A stretch of DNA of 64,000 nucleotides from Lachnospiraceae bacterium (GCA_024681795.1 JAILAD010000051.1:1-64000), one strand, 5' to 3'; counted from the first letter of the stretch, positions 36,101-45,057 are shown. The notes: generated by a model from the letters alone, not told the origin. A program made the numbers and translations.

Positions 36101-39100
36101 ATGATATTCGGAATTATAACGGGGATCGAAGAGACAGAGCACAGACGGAAGTGATGGGGACCGACACGGTCAAAAGTGCCAAAACGGCATCTGCCGATCT
36201 TGTTACGAAGTGGATGGAAAACGGATATCCGACTGCTACGCATACGGATCGTTCTCTTTCGGAGATCTTTCCGGAGACGGGAATGGAGACGGTGAATCAC
36301 CTGTTTTTGGAAAATACCCATCGGGAAAGCGGATATTTTGAATATAACTGTACCCAGAATTTTGCCACATTGGAGGACAACGGGAACTTCACCGTATATG
36401 ATCAGGTGGGAACCATAGAAAGCGGTAATAAATCACTGGATCACGGTCAGTTCATGCCCTATAACGACATAGAGGCGGGGAAAAAATCCAAGCTTCACCA
36501 TAATACCACGGATGAAACAGACCAGATCCTTTCGAGGGATGACCCGAGAAGGGACAAAGCTCTTTACCGGATCGATGAAAATGACGCGAATTTCTATTTC
36601 GGAATGGAACTGGAAGCAAATTTCACCCAGACGATAAACGGGGAAGACGCATGGGGCCATGATATCATTTTCGAGTTTACCGGAGACGATGATTTCTGGC
36701 TTTACGTGGATGACGTACTTGTGATCGATCTCGGGGGAATTCACGGCGGATTGCCCGGAAGGGTTAATTTCAAAACGGGGGAAGTAAACGTAAACGGAAG
36801 TGTTACGGATTTAAGAACACTGTTTACGGAATCCTATGTGGCAAAATATAAGAGCGAAAACGCCGATGCGGAGCCTTCCCAGGATCTGATCGACGCATAT
36901 CTGGCAAATTTCTTTGACGGCAGCGAAACCGTTTTTAAGGATTACAGTACCCACAATATGAAGGTGTTCTATATGGAAAGAGGAGCAGGGGCTTCCAATC
37001 TCCACCTTCGTTTTAACTTAAGTGCGGTAAAACCGGGGCAGGTGATGCTCTCCAAAGAAGTGTCCGGAACGGATAATGTGGATTTCAGTCTGGTGGAATA
37101 TCCCTTCCAGATCTATTACAAAGTGGATGACGGAAGCGGTATGTTCCGACTTTTGACGGAGAGTACGTCAAATACACCCGTAACGTATACAAACCCGAAC
37201 AAAACCGTAAAATACATGTCTTCCTACACACCTCCGGGGACAAATGCACAAAGTTACGAGCATGTATTTTTCCTGAATGCGGACGATACGGTATACATTG
37301 ATTTTCCGGACGATACCATTGAGTATTATATCGTGGAGTGCGGTCTTAATTCGGAAGTATATGATACGGTTTCCTGCAATGATGATGTACTATCCGGAAC
37401 GACTCCGGTAGAGGGTGTGCACAGGGTGGATTACGGCTGCAGTGTATCCACGGTATCGGACAGACCGGTCGTACGCTATGATAACCACGTAAAAGAAGGA
37501 GCCTTAAGAACCTTAAGCATCACCAAGAAACTTCTTAATGAAAGCGGAGACGAACTGACCATAGATGAGGACGCGACAACCTTTTCCTTCCGTCTGTATC
37601 TGGAAAATGAGAATGCCACCGGCAGTCTGGATTATGCCAATATGTATCCCTACTGTGTAAAAGACCCGCAGGGCAATTACTGTAAATGGGATGCGACCAC
37701 CGGCGGGTTTGTTTCCGTAGGAAAGAAGGTAAAAAGCGCACTGACGGAGGAAGAGAAGGAAGCGGTTACCTTCTATACTTCTCCCAACGGTTCCATTTCC
37801 AAGATCCCGGCAAATTATACGGTGGAAGTGGACGGACTTTTTGTGGGCAGCAAATTTAAACTGGAAGAAAAAGACAGTGAACTGCCGAGCGGTTATACCC
37901 TGAAAGAGTATCGTCGTGAAGAGGGTACCTATCATACGGAAGACGGCGAAAAAAATGAAGGGACCGTCAGGGCAAACGAGTCTCCGGAAATGACGGTGGT
38001 AAACCAAAGAGGCTGGGGATTGACGGGGGAGAAGATCTGGAGTGATTCCGCATATGTGGATTCCCATGATCCGATCTTTCTTGCGGTCTACTTAAAAGAC
38101 GATCAGACGGAGACGTTGCTTGACGGAAGCATCCGCCGTTTAGTATCTCCTGCAAAAAGCTGTTACTGGTTCTTCGATCATCTGGAGAGCGGTTATGATT
38201 TCAGCCGGTATGTGGTACGGGAAGTGGAACTGACCAATGCCGTGGTGGACAGCGAGGAAAAGGTAACATCCTATGATTCCATCAGTCTGATCTCCAACGG
38301 TGCATCCGTGGATATCAACGCGACTCCCGCGGGAGCGAGCCAGTCGGTATCCTATGGCTATACCGTGGAATATGAGCAGGGAACCGCCACCGGTACGTCG
38401 GATCTTAAAAATGCCCGTACGGATACCGTTTCCAATACCAGGGGCGGAGGGATCCAGTTGCGTTTGGGAGAATGGAACGGTACCGATGCGACCAGAACCA
38501 TACAAACGCCTTTATCAGACGGAGAATTCCTTTTACAGCTTGAAAAGACGACAGCCGGACAGACCGATACCGAAACCATCGGCAGTTATACGACGGACTT
38601 TAACGGAATGATCTCAATCCTGTATGAATATGAAATCGGTGAAGACAATGTTTATGTCTTAAAGCAGAATAAGGCACCGGAAGGATATATCGGATATGCA
38701 CAGGAGGTCCGGTTCTGGATCGAACATACGGATGGTCAGAGAGATACCGTTCATTTACTGAATGCGGAAAATGACGGGTGGGTGAACCATATTGAAAGAG
38801 ATACCGCGGAAAAACTCATCGCGGACATCAATGTATATAACAGGATCCTTGATCTGGCGGCGATCAAATACGACGGGGATGTGACTCCTTCGGTGGTATT
38901 GAAAGATGCCGAATTTGCCCTGTATCGTCAGGTTACGAAAACAAGCGGGGAAAAAGCCAGGGATTACTATCCCATAAGCGGATATACTTCTTTGATCTCC
39001 GGGGCAGACGGTGTGATCCCCAAAGTTACAAAGGATCTGCCTGCCGGAACCTATTATCTGAGTGAAAAAAATGCACCCTCCGGATATGCGTTACTGACGC

Positions 39101-39843
39101 AGGATCTCGTGTTTACCATATCCGATCTCGGAGTTGTGACCTTGGACAGTTATCCCTCCGGGAAAGCGGAACTTGAGGAAGTTTTGTCCGATTCCGGAAA
39201 GAAATGTCAGTATCTGATCAAGATCACCAATGTTTCGGAGGATTCCAAAGTAAAACTTACCCTCGGCAAAACCGTCAGCGGAAATATGGGAAGCAGGATC
39301 AGGGTTTTTTCATTCACCCTGAAATTCGAAAAAAGCGACGGAGCCGGAGGATACGAGCCCTTAAGCGGAACCTATAAGATCAATGACAGTGAACAGACCG
39401 TTACTTTGGATGCACAGGGGCAGACCATTGTCGAATTAAGTCATGACGAGACTTTTGTGATCGAAGGACTGCCGAAGGGGTGCAAAGCTACGGTAACGGA
39501 AGCGGATTATTCTTCCGACGGGTATGTTTTGTACGGTCTGAGTGCCGTCGATGATTCCAAGACCACGGAGTATATTAAGGACGGAGTGACGAATTTAAAC
39601 GTTTCCGGACTTTCCACCGGAACGGACGGAACAAAGAGTCTGGAAATGGTTCTGAATTCCGATACGACGGTGGATGTGATCAATCACCGGCAGGGGGCGA
39701 TCCCCACGGGAGTTGTCTTAAATACCACCATGCTGCTTTTCGTGGGAGCAGCGGCTGCGGCAGGAATACTATGGACCATACTCAGGAGAAGAAGTCTGAT
39801 GAGGGAATATGCCCGGATCGGGAGAAAAAAAGAGGAAGAGTGA
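33145..39843 (+). CDS. Giant LPXTG-type adhesin with fibro-slime and Cna-B/SpaA domains
   Basis: A 2232-residue surface protein, probably the pilus tip. A signal peptide (LTTPLTVFA) is followed by a very acidic, repeat-containing segment to about residue 310 (15-bp DNA repeats encode DLSKE units). Beta-rich domains follow. A fibro-slime/PA14-like domain lies near 1140-1290 (FTGDDDFWLYVDDVLVIDLG). Then come several Cna-B/SpaA-type isopeptide domains, including KTVSGNMGSRIRVFSF to EADYSSDGYV, homologous to the second pilin domain. The tail is GAIPTGV, a helix and RRRS. GTG start with AAGGAAG. No stop or frameshift is seen in the reading frame. It is the last gene before the terminator. Confidence 0.88.
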   Translation: MRYRRLKKRILSFLTATVLIMTTLTTPLTVFADSIPQAGTQTDSGSVEVCSEEDLLQRDLSKEDLSKEDLLNETLSQEECSNEEFSEEEPVKEEFPEEEPVKEESSAAKDPGEKIPDAVISGEEISDQETADRDVSDKVPSGNDTTDEIVLEPAKENELHTVVSEKSDSAELLIYSSSDDSTVEVLPSDAVSEEEGLDVLKAYEITGKDEEIPSKISGSGTKGQTSGSIHETENNTEKEHASDPDGTFAKDGNAESEDEAEETGSAGDTQTENGGEGEKETLYVQAEPSKDVSLSTDETLALYTVEDNKAKDVIIEDISLSSEPCEIAGDVTEIALVKDSGYRHLNLTVYPEEGLKDRSVTLDGMMPKGAVAVASLANSDEQNEDAVLIAYDISILKDGAEYQPGDDRPVRVRIEDPSLLGTQNLEVWHIRDDGTGERITDFLLENGRISFDATGFSLYEIVEIQGSDELKQVTTLDGLKGDNDGVGFFLFNSKSTGKAFYFSNTAANNLITKTSVNDVASAAAWHFESVNDSNTEYYLYTEVNGAKMYMYADSNRNMSISDTQKTLFKVQKFNSTSNTFYIYKDENGKWGLNQFGGENGKGYGLWNNTNDPGSSITVVNAIDNGRDTLGLDGKTYGLCVYQSGKTTGAGMQGKEKTVGTSKRLEAIEAGIKTNPLDSSKLIATDKDLTEWTFHFLSGGKYSVTTEVDGVVKYLCIDGSNVSLSEELTENCRLNVTAGSGDYEGKIRISNSSNYSPNLYSGSISNGFGGYNDSGANEWFYALTKSSISEDDYQAFSAYKVSVSDTVNVANGKQVVIYTRIWNDTDKKYEFYIVDSNGKLVEAYESGDTLNWYGLKINNLLWDFTEYYYEGTTTPNYYYELRNSYSGKYLAPQIENGQILSDSPIGINLNGRKEGDYSSTILAWDDDYYQYAGLKDDDSNKTIVSTAMSKADSFYFAVLEPEEDVLTTVETLDNNDYGITMKMIDYNDIRNYNGDRRDRAQTEVMGTDTVKSAKTASADLVTKWMENGYPTATHTDRSLSEIFPETGMETVNHLFLENTHRESGYFEYNCTQNFATLEDNGNFTVYDQVGTIESGNKSLDHGQFMPYNDIEAGKKSKLHHNTTDETDQILSRDDPRRDKALYRIDENDANFYFGMELEANFTQTINGEDAWGHDIIFEFTGDDDFWLYVDDVLVIDLGGIHGGLPGRVNFKTGEVNVNGSVTDLRTLFTESYVAKYKSENADAEPSQDLIDAYLANFFDGSETVFKDYSTHNMKVFYMERGAGASNLHLRFNLSAVKPGQVMLSKEVSGTDNVDFSLVEYPFQIYYKVDDGSGMFRLLTESTSNTPVTYTNPNKTVKYMSSYTPPGTNAQSYEHVFFLNADDTVYIDFPDDTIEYYIVECGLNSEVYDTVSCNDDVLSGTTPVEGVHRVDYGCSVSTVSDRPVVRYDNHVKEGALRTLSITKKLLNESGDELTIDEDATTFSFRLYLENENATGSLDYANMYPYCVKDPQGNYCKWDATTGGFVSVGKKVKSALTEEEKEAVTFYTSPNGSISKIPANYTVEVDGLFVGSKFKLEEKDSELPSGYTLKEYRREEGTYHTEDGEKNEGTVRANESPEMTVVNQRGWGLTGEKIWSDSAYVDSHDPIFLAVYLKDDQTETLLDGSIRRLVSPAKSCYWFFDHLESGYDFSRYVVREVELTNAVVDSEEKVTSYDSISLISNGASVDINATPAGASQSVSYGYTVEYEQGTATGTSDLKNARTDTVSNTRGGGIQLRLGEWNGTDATRTIQTPLSDGEFLLQLEKTTAGQTDTETIGSYTTDFNGMISILYEYEIGEDNVYVLKQNKAPEGYIGYAQEVRFWIEHTDGQRDTVHLLNAENDGWVNHIERDTAEKLIADINVYNRILDLAAIKYDGDVTPSVVLKDAEFALYRQVTKTSGEKARDYYPISGYTSLISGADGVIPKVTKDLPAGTYYLSEKNAPSGYALLTQDLVFTISDLGVVTLDSYPSGKAELEEVLSDSGKKCQYLIKITNVSEDSKVKLTLGKTVSGNMGSRIRVFSFTLKFEKSDGAGGYEPLSGTYKINDSEQTVTLDAQGQTIVELSHDETFVIEGLPKGCKATVTEADYSSDGYVLYGLSAVDDSKTTEYIKDGVTNLNVSGLSTGTDGTKSLEMVLNSDTTVDVINHRQGAIPTGVVLNTTMLLFVGAAAAAGILWTILRRRSLMREYARIGRKKEEE

Positions 39844-39885
39844 GATAAAAAAGAGCAAAACCAAAAATATCGGAACGGATCAGAG

Positions 39886-39911
39886 AAAGGCCGGCGTATG
39901 TCGGCCTTTTT
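39886..39911 (+). terminator. Terminator of the pilus operon
   Basis: AAAGGCCG and CGGCCTTT (extended by two inner pairs) around GTAT, followed by T residues, 43 bp after the adhesin stop. Confidence 0.92.
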
Positions 39912-39960
39912 AAGTGCCGGAAAGTGTTTTTTTCGACATGTTTGAAATTTCGGAAAGATA

Positions 39961-40060
39961 TAACTTATGTAAACCTATAGAAATTATGTTAACTATGTAA
40001 AAAATTATGTTAACCAAAATAGAATTATGTGAACTTAAATAGAATTATGTAAACAATTAT
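39961..40060 (+). repeat. Five direct repeats of TTATGTNAAC with ~20-bp period
   Basis: TTATGTNAAC occurs at 39965, 39984, 40005, 40025 and 40045, with steps of 19, 21, 20 and 20 bp; the fuller unit is about AGAATTATGTNAACYWAAAT. No ORF is present. The array lies in the 460-bp gene-free stretch between the pilus operon and ppdK, 80-175 bp before the ppdK -10 box. The two-turn spacing puts every copy on one DNA face, which suits binding of a regulator, but decay of a minisatellite is also possible. Confidence 0.85.
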
Positions 40061-40136
40061 TAAAATTCTGTTCATTAAAAGTTTAGAACTAACAGGGGGG
40101 ATACGGAAAAAAAAAGTAGCGAAAGAGCAGTGGATA

Positions 40137-40145
40137 TGTTATAAT
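40137..40145 (+). promoter_or_regulatory. Extended -10 promoter of ppdK
   Basis: TGTTATAAT is a perfect extended -10 element. No -35 match is found 17 bp upstream (TAGCGA), so the promoter may need an activator. Transcription would start near 40152. Confidence 0.65.
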
Positions 40146-40153
40146 TTTTAAGA

Positions 40154-40255
40154 CGTGAAACAATCACGATACAGTAAGGAAGCGGAAGAAATCCCCTGTA
40201 AAAGACGGGGAAGGGGCTGCTTGCTTATTTTGCTGTTATTGATTCTGTAACAGCA
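40154..40255 (+). promoter_or_regulatory. Structured 5' leader of ppdK
   Basis: Three stems fit in the ~150-nt leader: CGTGA/TCACG (40154-40168) at the very 5' end; CCCC (40193-40196) with GGGG at 40207 or alternatively 40213; and TGCTGTTA/TAACAGCA (40231-40255) with a 9-nt loop. There is no U-tract. The alternative pairing of the CCCC suggests a possible switch, but I recognise no known riboswitch. Confidence 0.45.
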
Positions 40256-40303
40256 GCAAACCGACCTCAGTGAAAAACAAATTATAAGGAGGATAAAGGC
40301 GGT

Positions 40304-42937
40304 ATGGCAAAGAAATGGGTTTATTTATTTACGGAAGGAAGCGCTGATATGCGCAACACCTTGGGTGGAAAGGGTGCGAACCTGGCGGAGATGACCAACA
40401 TCGGTCTTCCCGTGCCTCAGGGATTCACCATTACCACGGATGCCTGCACACAGTATTACGAGGATGGAAGAGAGATCAATGATGAGATCAAAGCACAGAT
40501 TGATGAGTATATCATCAAGATGGAAGAGATCACGGGAAAGAAATTCGGTGATCTGGAGAATCCGTTGCTGGTGTCGGTACGTTCCGGTGCGAGAGCTTCC
40601 ATGCCCGGCATGATGGACACGATCTTAAACCTTGGTCTGAATGAAGACGTTGTTAACGTGATTGCCGAGAAATCAAACAATCCCCGTTGGGCTTGGGACT
40701 GCTACAGAAGGTTTATTCAAATGTATTCCGACGTTGTTATGGAAGTCGGAAAGAAATATTTTGAAGAACTGATCGATAAAATGAAATCCGAAAAGGGTGT
40801 TAAGCTGGATGTGGAGCTTACGGCTGACGATCTGAAAGAACTTGCAAACCAGTTCAAAGCGGAATACAAAGCCAAGATCGGTGCAGACTTCCCCATTGAT
40901 CCCAAGGAACAGCTTTACGGAGCGATCAAAGCGGTATTCCGTTCCTGGGATAATCCCCGTGCCAATGTTTACCGTCGTGACAACGATATCCCTTATTCCT
41001 GGGGAACCGCAGTAAATGTTCAGTCCATGGCTTTCGGAAACATGGGCGACGATTGCGGAACCGGTGTTGCATTTACCCGTGATCCCGCGACCGGAGAGAA
41101 GGGTCTGTTCGGTGAATTCTTAACGAATGCACAGGGCGAAGACGTGGTTGCGGGTGTTCGTACCCCGATGAAGATCGGCGAGATGGAGCAGAAGTTCCCC
41201 GAGGCATTTGAACAGTTTAAAAATGTCTGCCAGACATTGGAGAGCCATTACAGAGATATGCAGGATATGGAGTTTACCGTAGAGCACGGAAAACTTTATA
41301 TGTTACAGACAAGAAACGGAAAGAGAACCGCTCAGGCGGCATTGAAGATCGCCTGTGATCTTGTGGACGAAGGAATGCGTACCGAAGAAGAAGCGGTTGC
41401 GATGATCGATCCCAGAAACCTGGATACCCTGCTTCATCCCCAGTTTGATGCGGCTGCACTGAAAGCTGCCACTCCTGCGGGAAGAGGACTGGGAGCTTCT
41501 CCCGGTGCCGCATGCGGTAAGATCGTATTTTCCGCAGAAGATGCAGAAGCCTGGGCAGCAAGAGGAGAAAAGGTTGTACTGGTCCGTCTTGAGACTTCTC
41601 CCGAGGACATTACGGGTATGAAAGTTTCCCAGGGTATCCTGACCGTCCGCGGCGGAATGACTTCCCATGCGGCAGTAGTTGCACGTGGTATGGGTACCTG
41701 CTGTGTATCCGGATGCGGCGACATCACGATGGATGAAGAGAATAAGAGATTTACTCTTGCCGGAAAAGAATATCATGAAGGAGACTGGCTTTCCATCGAC
41801 GGAACCACCGGAAATATCTATGACGGCAAGATTGCCACGGTAGATGCGAAGATCGCCGGCGAGTTCGGAAGAGTAATGGAATGGGCAGACAAGTACAGAA
41901 CCCTGAAGGTTCGTACCAATGCGGATACTCCCGCAGATGCAAAGAAAGCAAGGGAACTGGGAGCGGAAGGCATCGGCCTTTGCCGTACGGAGCATATGTT
42001 CTTCGAAGAGAGCAGGATCGCTGCATTCCGTGAAATGATCTGTTCCGATACCATTGAGGAAAGAGAAGCGGCTCTTGACAAGATTTTGCCTTATCAGCAG
42101 GATGACTTTGAAAAACTGTATGAAGCTTTGGAAGGATGCCCTGTTACCATTCGTTTCCTGGATCCTCCTCTTCATGAATTCGTTCCCACTGAGGAAGCCG
42201 ACATTCAGAAACTGGCTGCTTCGAAGGGAAAGAGCGTAGAGCAGATCAAAGAGTATATCAATTCCCTGCATGAATTCAATCCTATGATGGGACATCGTGG
42301 ATGCCGTCTTGCGGTTACCTATCCCGAGATCGCCAAGATGCAGACCAAGGCGGTCATTCGTGCGGCATTGAAAGTAAATGCGGCTCATCCCGACTGGAAT
42401 CTGGTTCCCGAGATCATGATCCCGCTGATCTGCGAAGTGAAGGAATTAAAGGTTGTAAAGAAGATTGTAACGGATACTGCCGATGCCGAGATCAAGGCAG
42501 CGGGAGCAGATCTGAAATATGAAGTCGGAACCATGATCGAGATTCCCAGAGCTGCACTTACAGCCGATGAGATCGCAAAAGAAGCCGATTTCTTCTGCTT
42601 CGGTACCAACGATCTGACCCAGATGACCTTCGGTTTCTCCAGAGACGATGCAGGAAAGTTTTTGAGCGCATATTATGACACCAAGATCTTTGAGAGCGAT
42701 CCGTTTGCAAAACTGGACCAGAACGGTGTCGGAAAACTGATGAAGATGGCAATCGAATTAGGAAAGCCCGTAAATCCGAATCTCCATTTCGGTATTTGCG
42801 GCGAGCACGGCGGCGATCCCCAGTCCGTTGAATTCTGCCATAAGATCGGTTTGAATTATGTATCCTGCTCACCGTTCCGTGTTCCGATTGCAAGACTTGC
42901 AGCAGCACAAGCAGCAATTGCCAATAAGAAGAATTGA
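40304..42937 (+). CDS. ppdK: Pyruvate, phosphate dikinase
   Basis: Interconverts pyruvate, ATP and Pi with PEP, AMP and PPi; in anaerobes it usually works in glycolysis to make ATP using PPi, or in gluconeogenesis. At 877 residues it has the normal length. The N-terminal ATP-grasp domain starts GGKGANLAEMTNIGLPVPQGFT. The phosphohistidine domain has the swivelling His in LTVRGGMTSHAAVVARGMGTCCVSG. The C-terminal PEP/pyruvate barrel ends in FCFGTNDLTQMTFG and CGEHGGDPQSVEFC, with the catalytic Cys in ICGEHG. AAGGAGG precedes the start. The gene has an unusually long leader and an upstream repeat array, and its codon use resembles the pilus genes more than the other flank. Confidence 0.97.
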   Translation: MAKKWVYLFTEGSADMRNTLGGKGANLAEMTNIGLPVPQGFTITTDACTQYYEDGREINDEIKAQIDEYIIKMEEITGKKFGDLENPLLVSVRSGARASMPGMMDTILNLGLNEDVVNVIAEKSNNPRWAWDCYRRFIQMYSDVVMEVGKKYFEELIDKMKSEKGVKLDVELTADDLKELANQFKAEYKAKIGADFPIDPKEQLYGAIKAVFRSWDNPRANVYRRDNDIPYSWGTAVNVQSMAFGNMGDDCGTGVAFTRDPATGEKGLFGEFLTNAQGEDVVAGVRTPMKIGEMEQKFPEAFEQFKNVCQTLESHYRDMQDMEFTVEHGKLYMLQTRNGKRTAQAALKIACDLVDEGMRTEEEAVAMIDPRNLDTLLHPQFDAAALKAATPAGRGLGASPGAACGKIVFSAEDAEAWAARGEKVVLVRLETSPEDITGMKVSQGILTVRGGMTSHAAVVARGMGTCCVSGCGDITMDEENKRFTLAGKEYHEGDWLSIDGTTGNIYDGKIATVDAKIAGEFGRVMEWADKYRTLKVRTNADTPADAKKARELGAEGIGLCRTEHMFFEESRIAAFREMICSDTIEEREAALDKILPYQQDDFEKLYEALEGCPVTIRFLDPPLHEFVPTEEADIQKLAASKGKSVEQIKEYINSLHEFNPMMGHRGCRLAVTYPEIAKMQTKAVIRAALKVNAAHPDWNLVPEIMIPLICEVKELKVVKKIVTDTADAEIKAAGADLKYEVGTMIEIPRAALTADEIAKEADFFCFGTNDLTQMTFGFSRDDAGKFLSAYYDTKIFESDPFAKLDQNGVGKLMKMAIELGKPVNPNLHFGICGEHGGDPQSVEFCHKIGLNYVSCSPFRVPIARLAAAQAAIANKKN

Positions 42938-42992
42938 TAGATACCGGCAATAGTTTTATACACTTTTGTTTACAAAATTTATATCTGAACCT

Positions 42993-43020
42993 AAAGGGAA
43001 AGCAAATTGCTTTCCCTTTT
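42993..43020 (+). terminator. Terminator of ppdK
   Basis: AAAGGGAAAGC and GCTTTCCCTTT pair around AAATT, followed by T. Confidence 0.92.
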
Positions 43021-43047
43021 CATTTGGTTAAGAATGCATAAAGGAAA

Positions 43048-43076
43048 TTGTTTTGAATTTCGGGTTTTGCTATAAT
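43048..43076 (+). promoter_or_regulatory. Promoter upstream of the decayed LRR-type gene
   Basis: TTGTTT at 43048-43053 and TATAAT at 43071-43076 have a 17-bp spacer, about 120 bp before the GTG at 43195. Confidence 0.6.
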
Positions 43077-43194
43077 TATTATGTGTCCGTGCTAAGAGCG
43101 TTCGGATCCGGTATGTTCCGTTTGGTAATTAATAGAACGATTATTTTACATACTTACGGCTGATTTTTATAAAAAATATGTAAGGGAGTCTCAG

Positions 43195-43515
43195 GTGGTA
43201 GATATAGGAAATTTTGCATCTTCATCTTTTGACATATTCGATATCAATCTGGTTCAAAAAGAAGTAGATGGCGGTTCGGTTTCTGTTGATCAGATTGACG
43301 AAGCTGCAGGAAATAAACCAAATGCAAAATCGATTGTTATTTCCGGTTTAAAGCAGGACACTTTCGATTATTTTGTTAAGAAATACGGCCAACAATTTGA
43401 AGCCATCTCCTTTTGGAAAAATAAACTGGTAGAGGATCTTTCTCTGCTGGGAACACTGAAAGAAATACAGTTTGAATCATTATTGGAAGAGAAAAGGCAT
43501 GTGCAGTTAAAATAA
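43195..43515 (+). pseudogene. Short remnant of a leucine-rich-repeat-like protein
   Basis: A 106-residue ORF with GTG start and an AGGGAG site. The segment IVISGLKQDTFDYFVKKYG, followed by FWKNKLVEDLSLLGTLKEIQF, recalls the first repeats of LRR-like proteins of several hundred residues found in Clostridia (from memory). It stops after about one and a half repeats, and the following DNA holds another damaged gene, so I read it as a 5' remnant. It could instead be a short functional protein. No membrane or signal sequence is present. Confidence 0.5.
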
Positions 43516-43541
43516 GGTCTGAATAACTAGGGGGAAATTAA

Positions 43542-44893
43542 ATAACCAGAGTCAGTTATAATAAGGCGATAGATTCACATATGCTTTTTATTGATGCAGA
43601 GGGCGGGGAAGAGCAGCTTAAAAAGGCTGACGATGAACTTAAAAAATTGGCTATCTTCAGACAGATAGGAACCATAAGAGCATAGTTTTGATCGAATTTA
43701 TGCTAAACGATACTCCGGGGAGTGTAACGGAAGTGCTTCGTCTGATTGACAATTATCAGCTTAATATTTCATTTATCAGTTCCCAGGAAAACGGCTCCGG
43801 TTATCAGGCTTTTAAAATGGGTCTTTTTGTTGAAGATGAAAAGACGATAGAAGAGTTTTTAGCGAAAGCCCGGGAAGTCTGCCCCGTGAGGGTAATTGAT
43901 TATAATCATTCGGAAAAGATATTTGACAACAGTATCTTTTATCAGTCATTTGTTTCGGGATTAATGAAGTTGTCAAATCTTCCGGAGAATAAAAGAAACG
44001 AATTGCTGGTTAACTCCAATCTGATTATGCAAATGCTGGATGAACAAGGCGTTTCCTCGTATAAAACATTCGAAAGCATAAGTAAGTTTGCAGAGCTGCT
44101 TTTCAAGTGCAGAGGTGACAATTTCTCTCCCGGAATAAACAAATATCAAATAACCGATAAGACCCAAATTACGGTAATTGAACCTCCTTGCGGTAGTAAT
44201 ACGGTTATTATTCATAGTAACGACGAAGTATTATTTGTTGATTCGGGATATGCTCTTTACAAAGAAGAGATGATAAAGATATTCAAAGAATTATTGCCTG
44301 ACTTTGATACCATAACCAAACGCATTTTTGTTACTCACGCGGATGTTGATCATTGCGGATTACTGCCTTTATTTGATGAGGTATATGCGTCGATACTTAC
44401 CAAAGAATGTCTGGAACTTGAATATAAGGGGGATGATGGTTTCCGCGAACAGAATCCGTTGCATAAACCCTATGTAAATATATGTAAGACACTGACTTTC
44501 TATAACCCTCCGAAATCCGATGTGATTAAAACAGTGGGCACTAAAGATAAGTCACAGGAAAAACCGATAGAGCAGACAGGATTTTTTGATTTCGGAGAAC
44601 TGCATTTTGAGGTTTATCAGGGCAAAGGCGGACATCTTTTGGGAGAAAGCGTTCTTTTGGACTATGATCATAAAATAGCTTTCACGGGAGATATCTATGT
44701 TAATGTTCACGGCATGACGCCCGAGCAGGCCGAGTATAACAGATATGCACCCGTTTTAATGACTTCGGTTGATACCGACAGTAAATTGTGTTCGGAGGAA
44801 AGAAATGCCATTATTCAACGACTCGGAGTTGGAGAATGGAGAATATTCGGAGCTCACGGTCAAATGAAAGAGTATAGTTTGAGAACAGAGTAA
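43542..44893 (+). pseudogene. ACT-like/metallo-beta-lactamase-fold protein, frameshifted and without a normal start
   Basis: The main ORF (43688-44893) encodes an ACT-like domain (LIEFMLNDTPGSVTEVLRLIDNY) and a metallo-beta-lactamase-fold hydrolase with THADVDHCG as metal motif. Just upstream another frame (43542-43685) reads ITRVSYNKAIDSHMLFIDAEGG and ends in TIRA-stop; a -1 shift at GCATAG joins it smoothly to IVLIEF. The upstream part has a GGGGG site seven bases before an ATA codon where ATG would be expected. Both defects suggest decay, or sequencing errors. The domain order of the intact family is from memory. A shorter active protein starting at ATG 43700 remains possible. Confidence 0.6.
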
Positions 44894-44977
44894 AGTGATA
44901 AATGAGATATAATACTACTGTGTCCGCTCAATATTATCAGGAAAGCGGACGGATCGTTATGAAGCTTTTTTAAAGAG

Positions 44978-45005
44978 CAGGTACTGTAATACCTGATTTT
45001 TTTTT
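44978..45005 (+). terminator. Terminator before the DUF362 gene
   Basis: CAGGTA and TACCTG pair around CTGTAA, followed by nine T. A second stem, GTCCGCT/AGCGGAC (44922-44950), lies upstream of it. Confidence 0.8.
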
Positions 45006-45057
45006 GATATAATAAATCTGTATGTAGTTTAAATCGAAAACAAAGGAAAAACTTTAT

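Noticed and set aside
39961-40060. Possible CRISPR array
   Set aside because: The repeats are only about 10 conserved bases in a 20-bp period, with no unique spacers and no cas genes nearby.
41303-42388. 361-residue ORF on the minus strand inside ppdK
   Set aside because: It is a shadow of the ppdK reading frame; the plus-strand gene has every family motif and a ribosome binding site.
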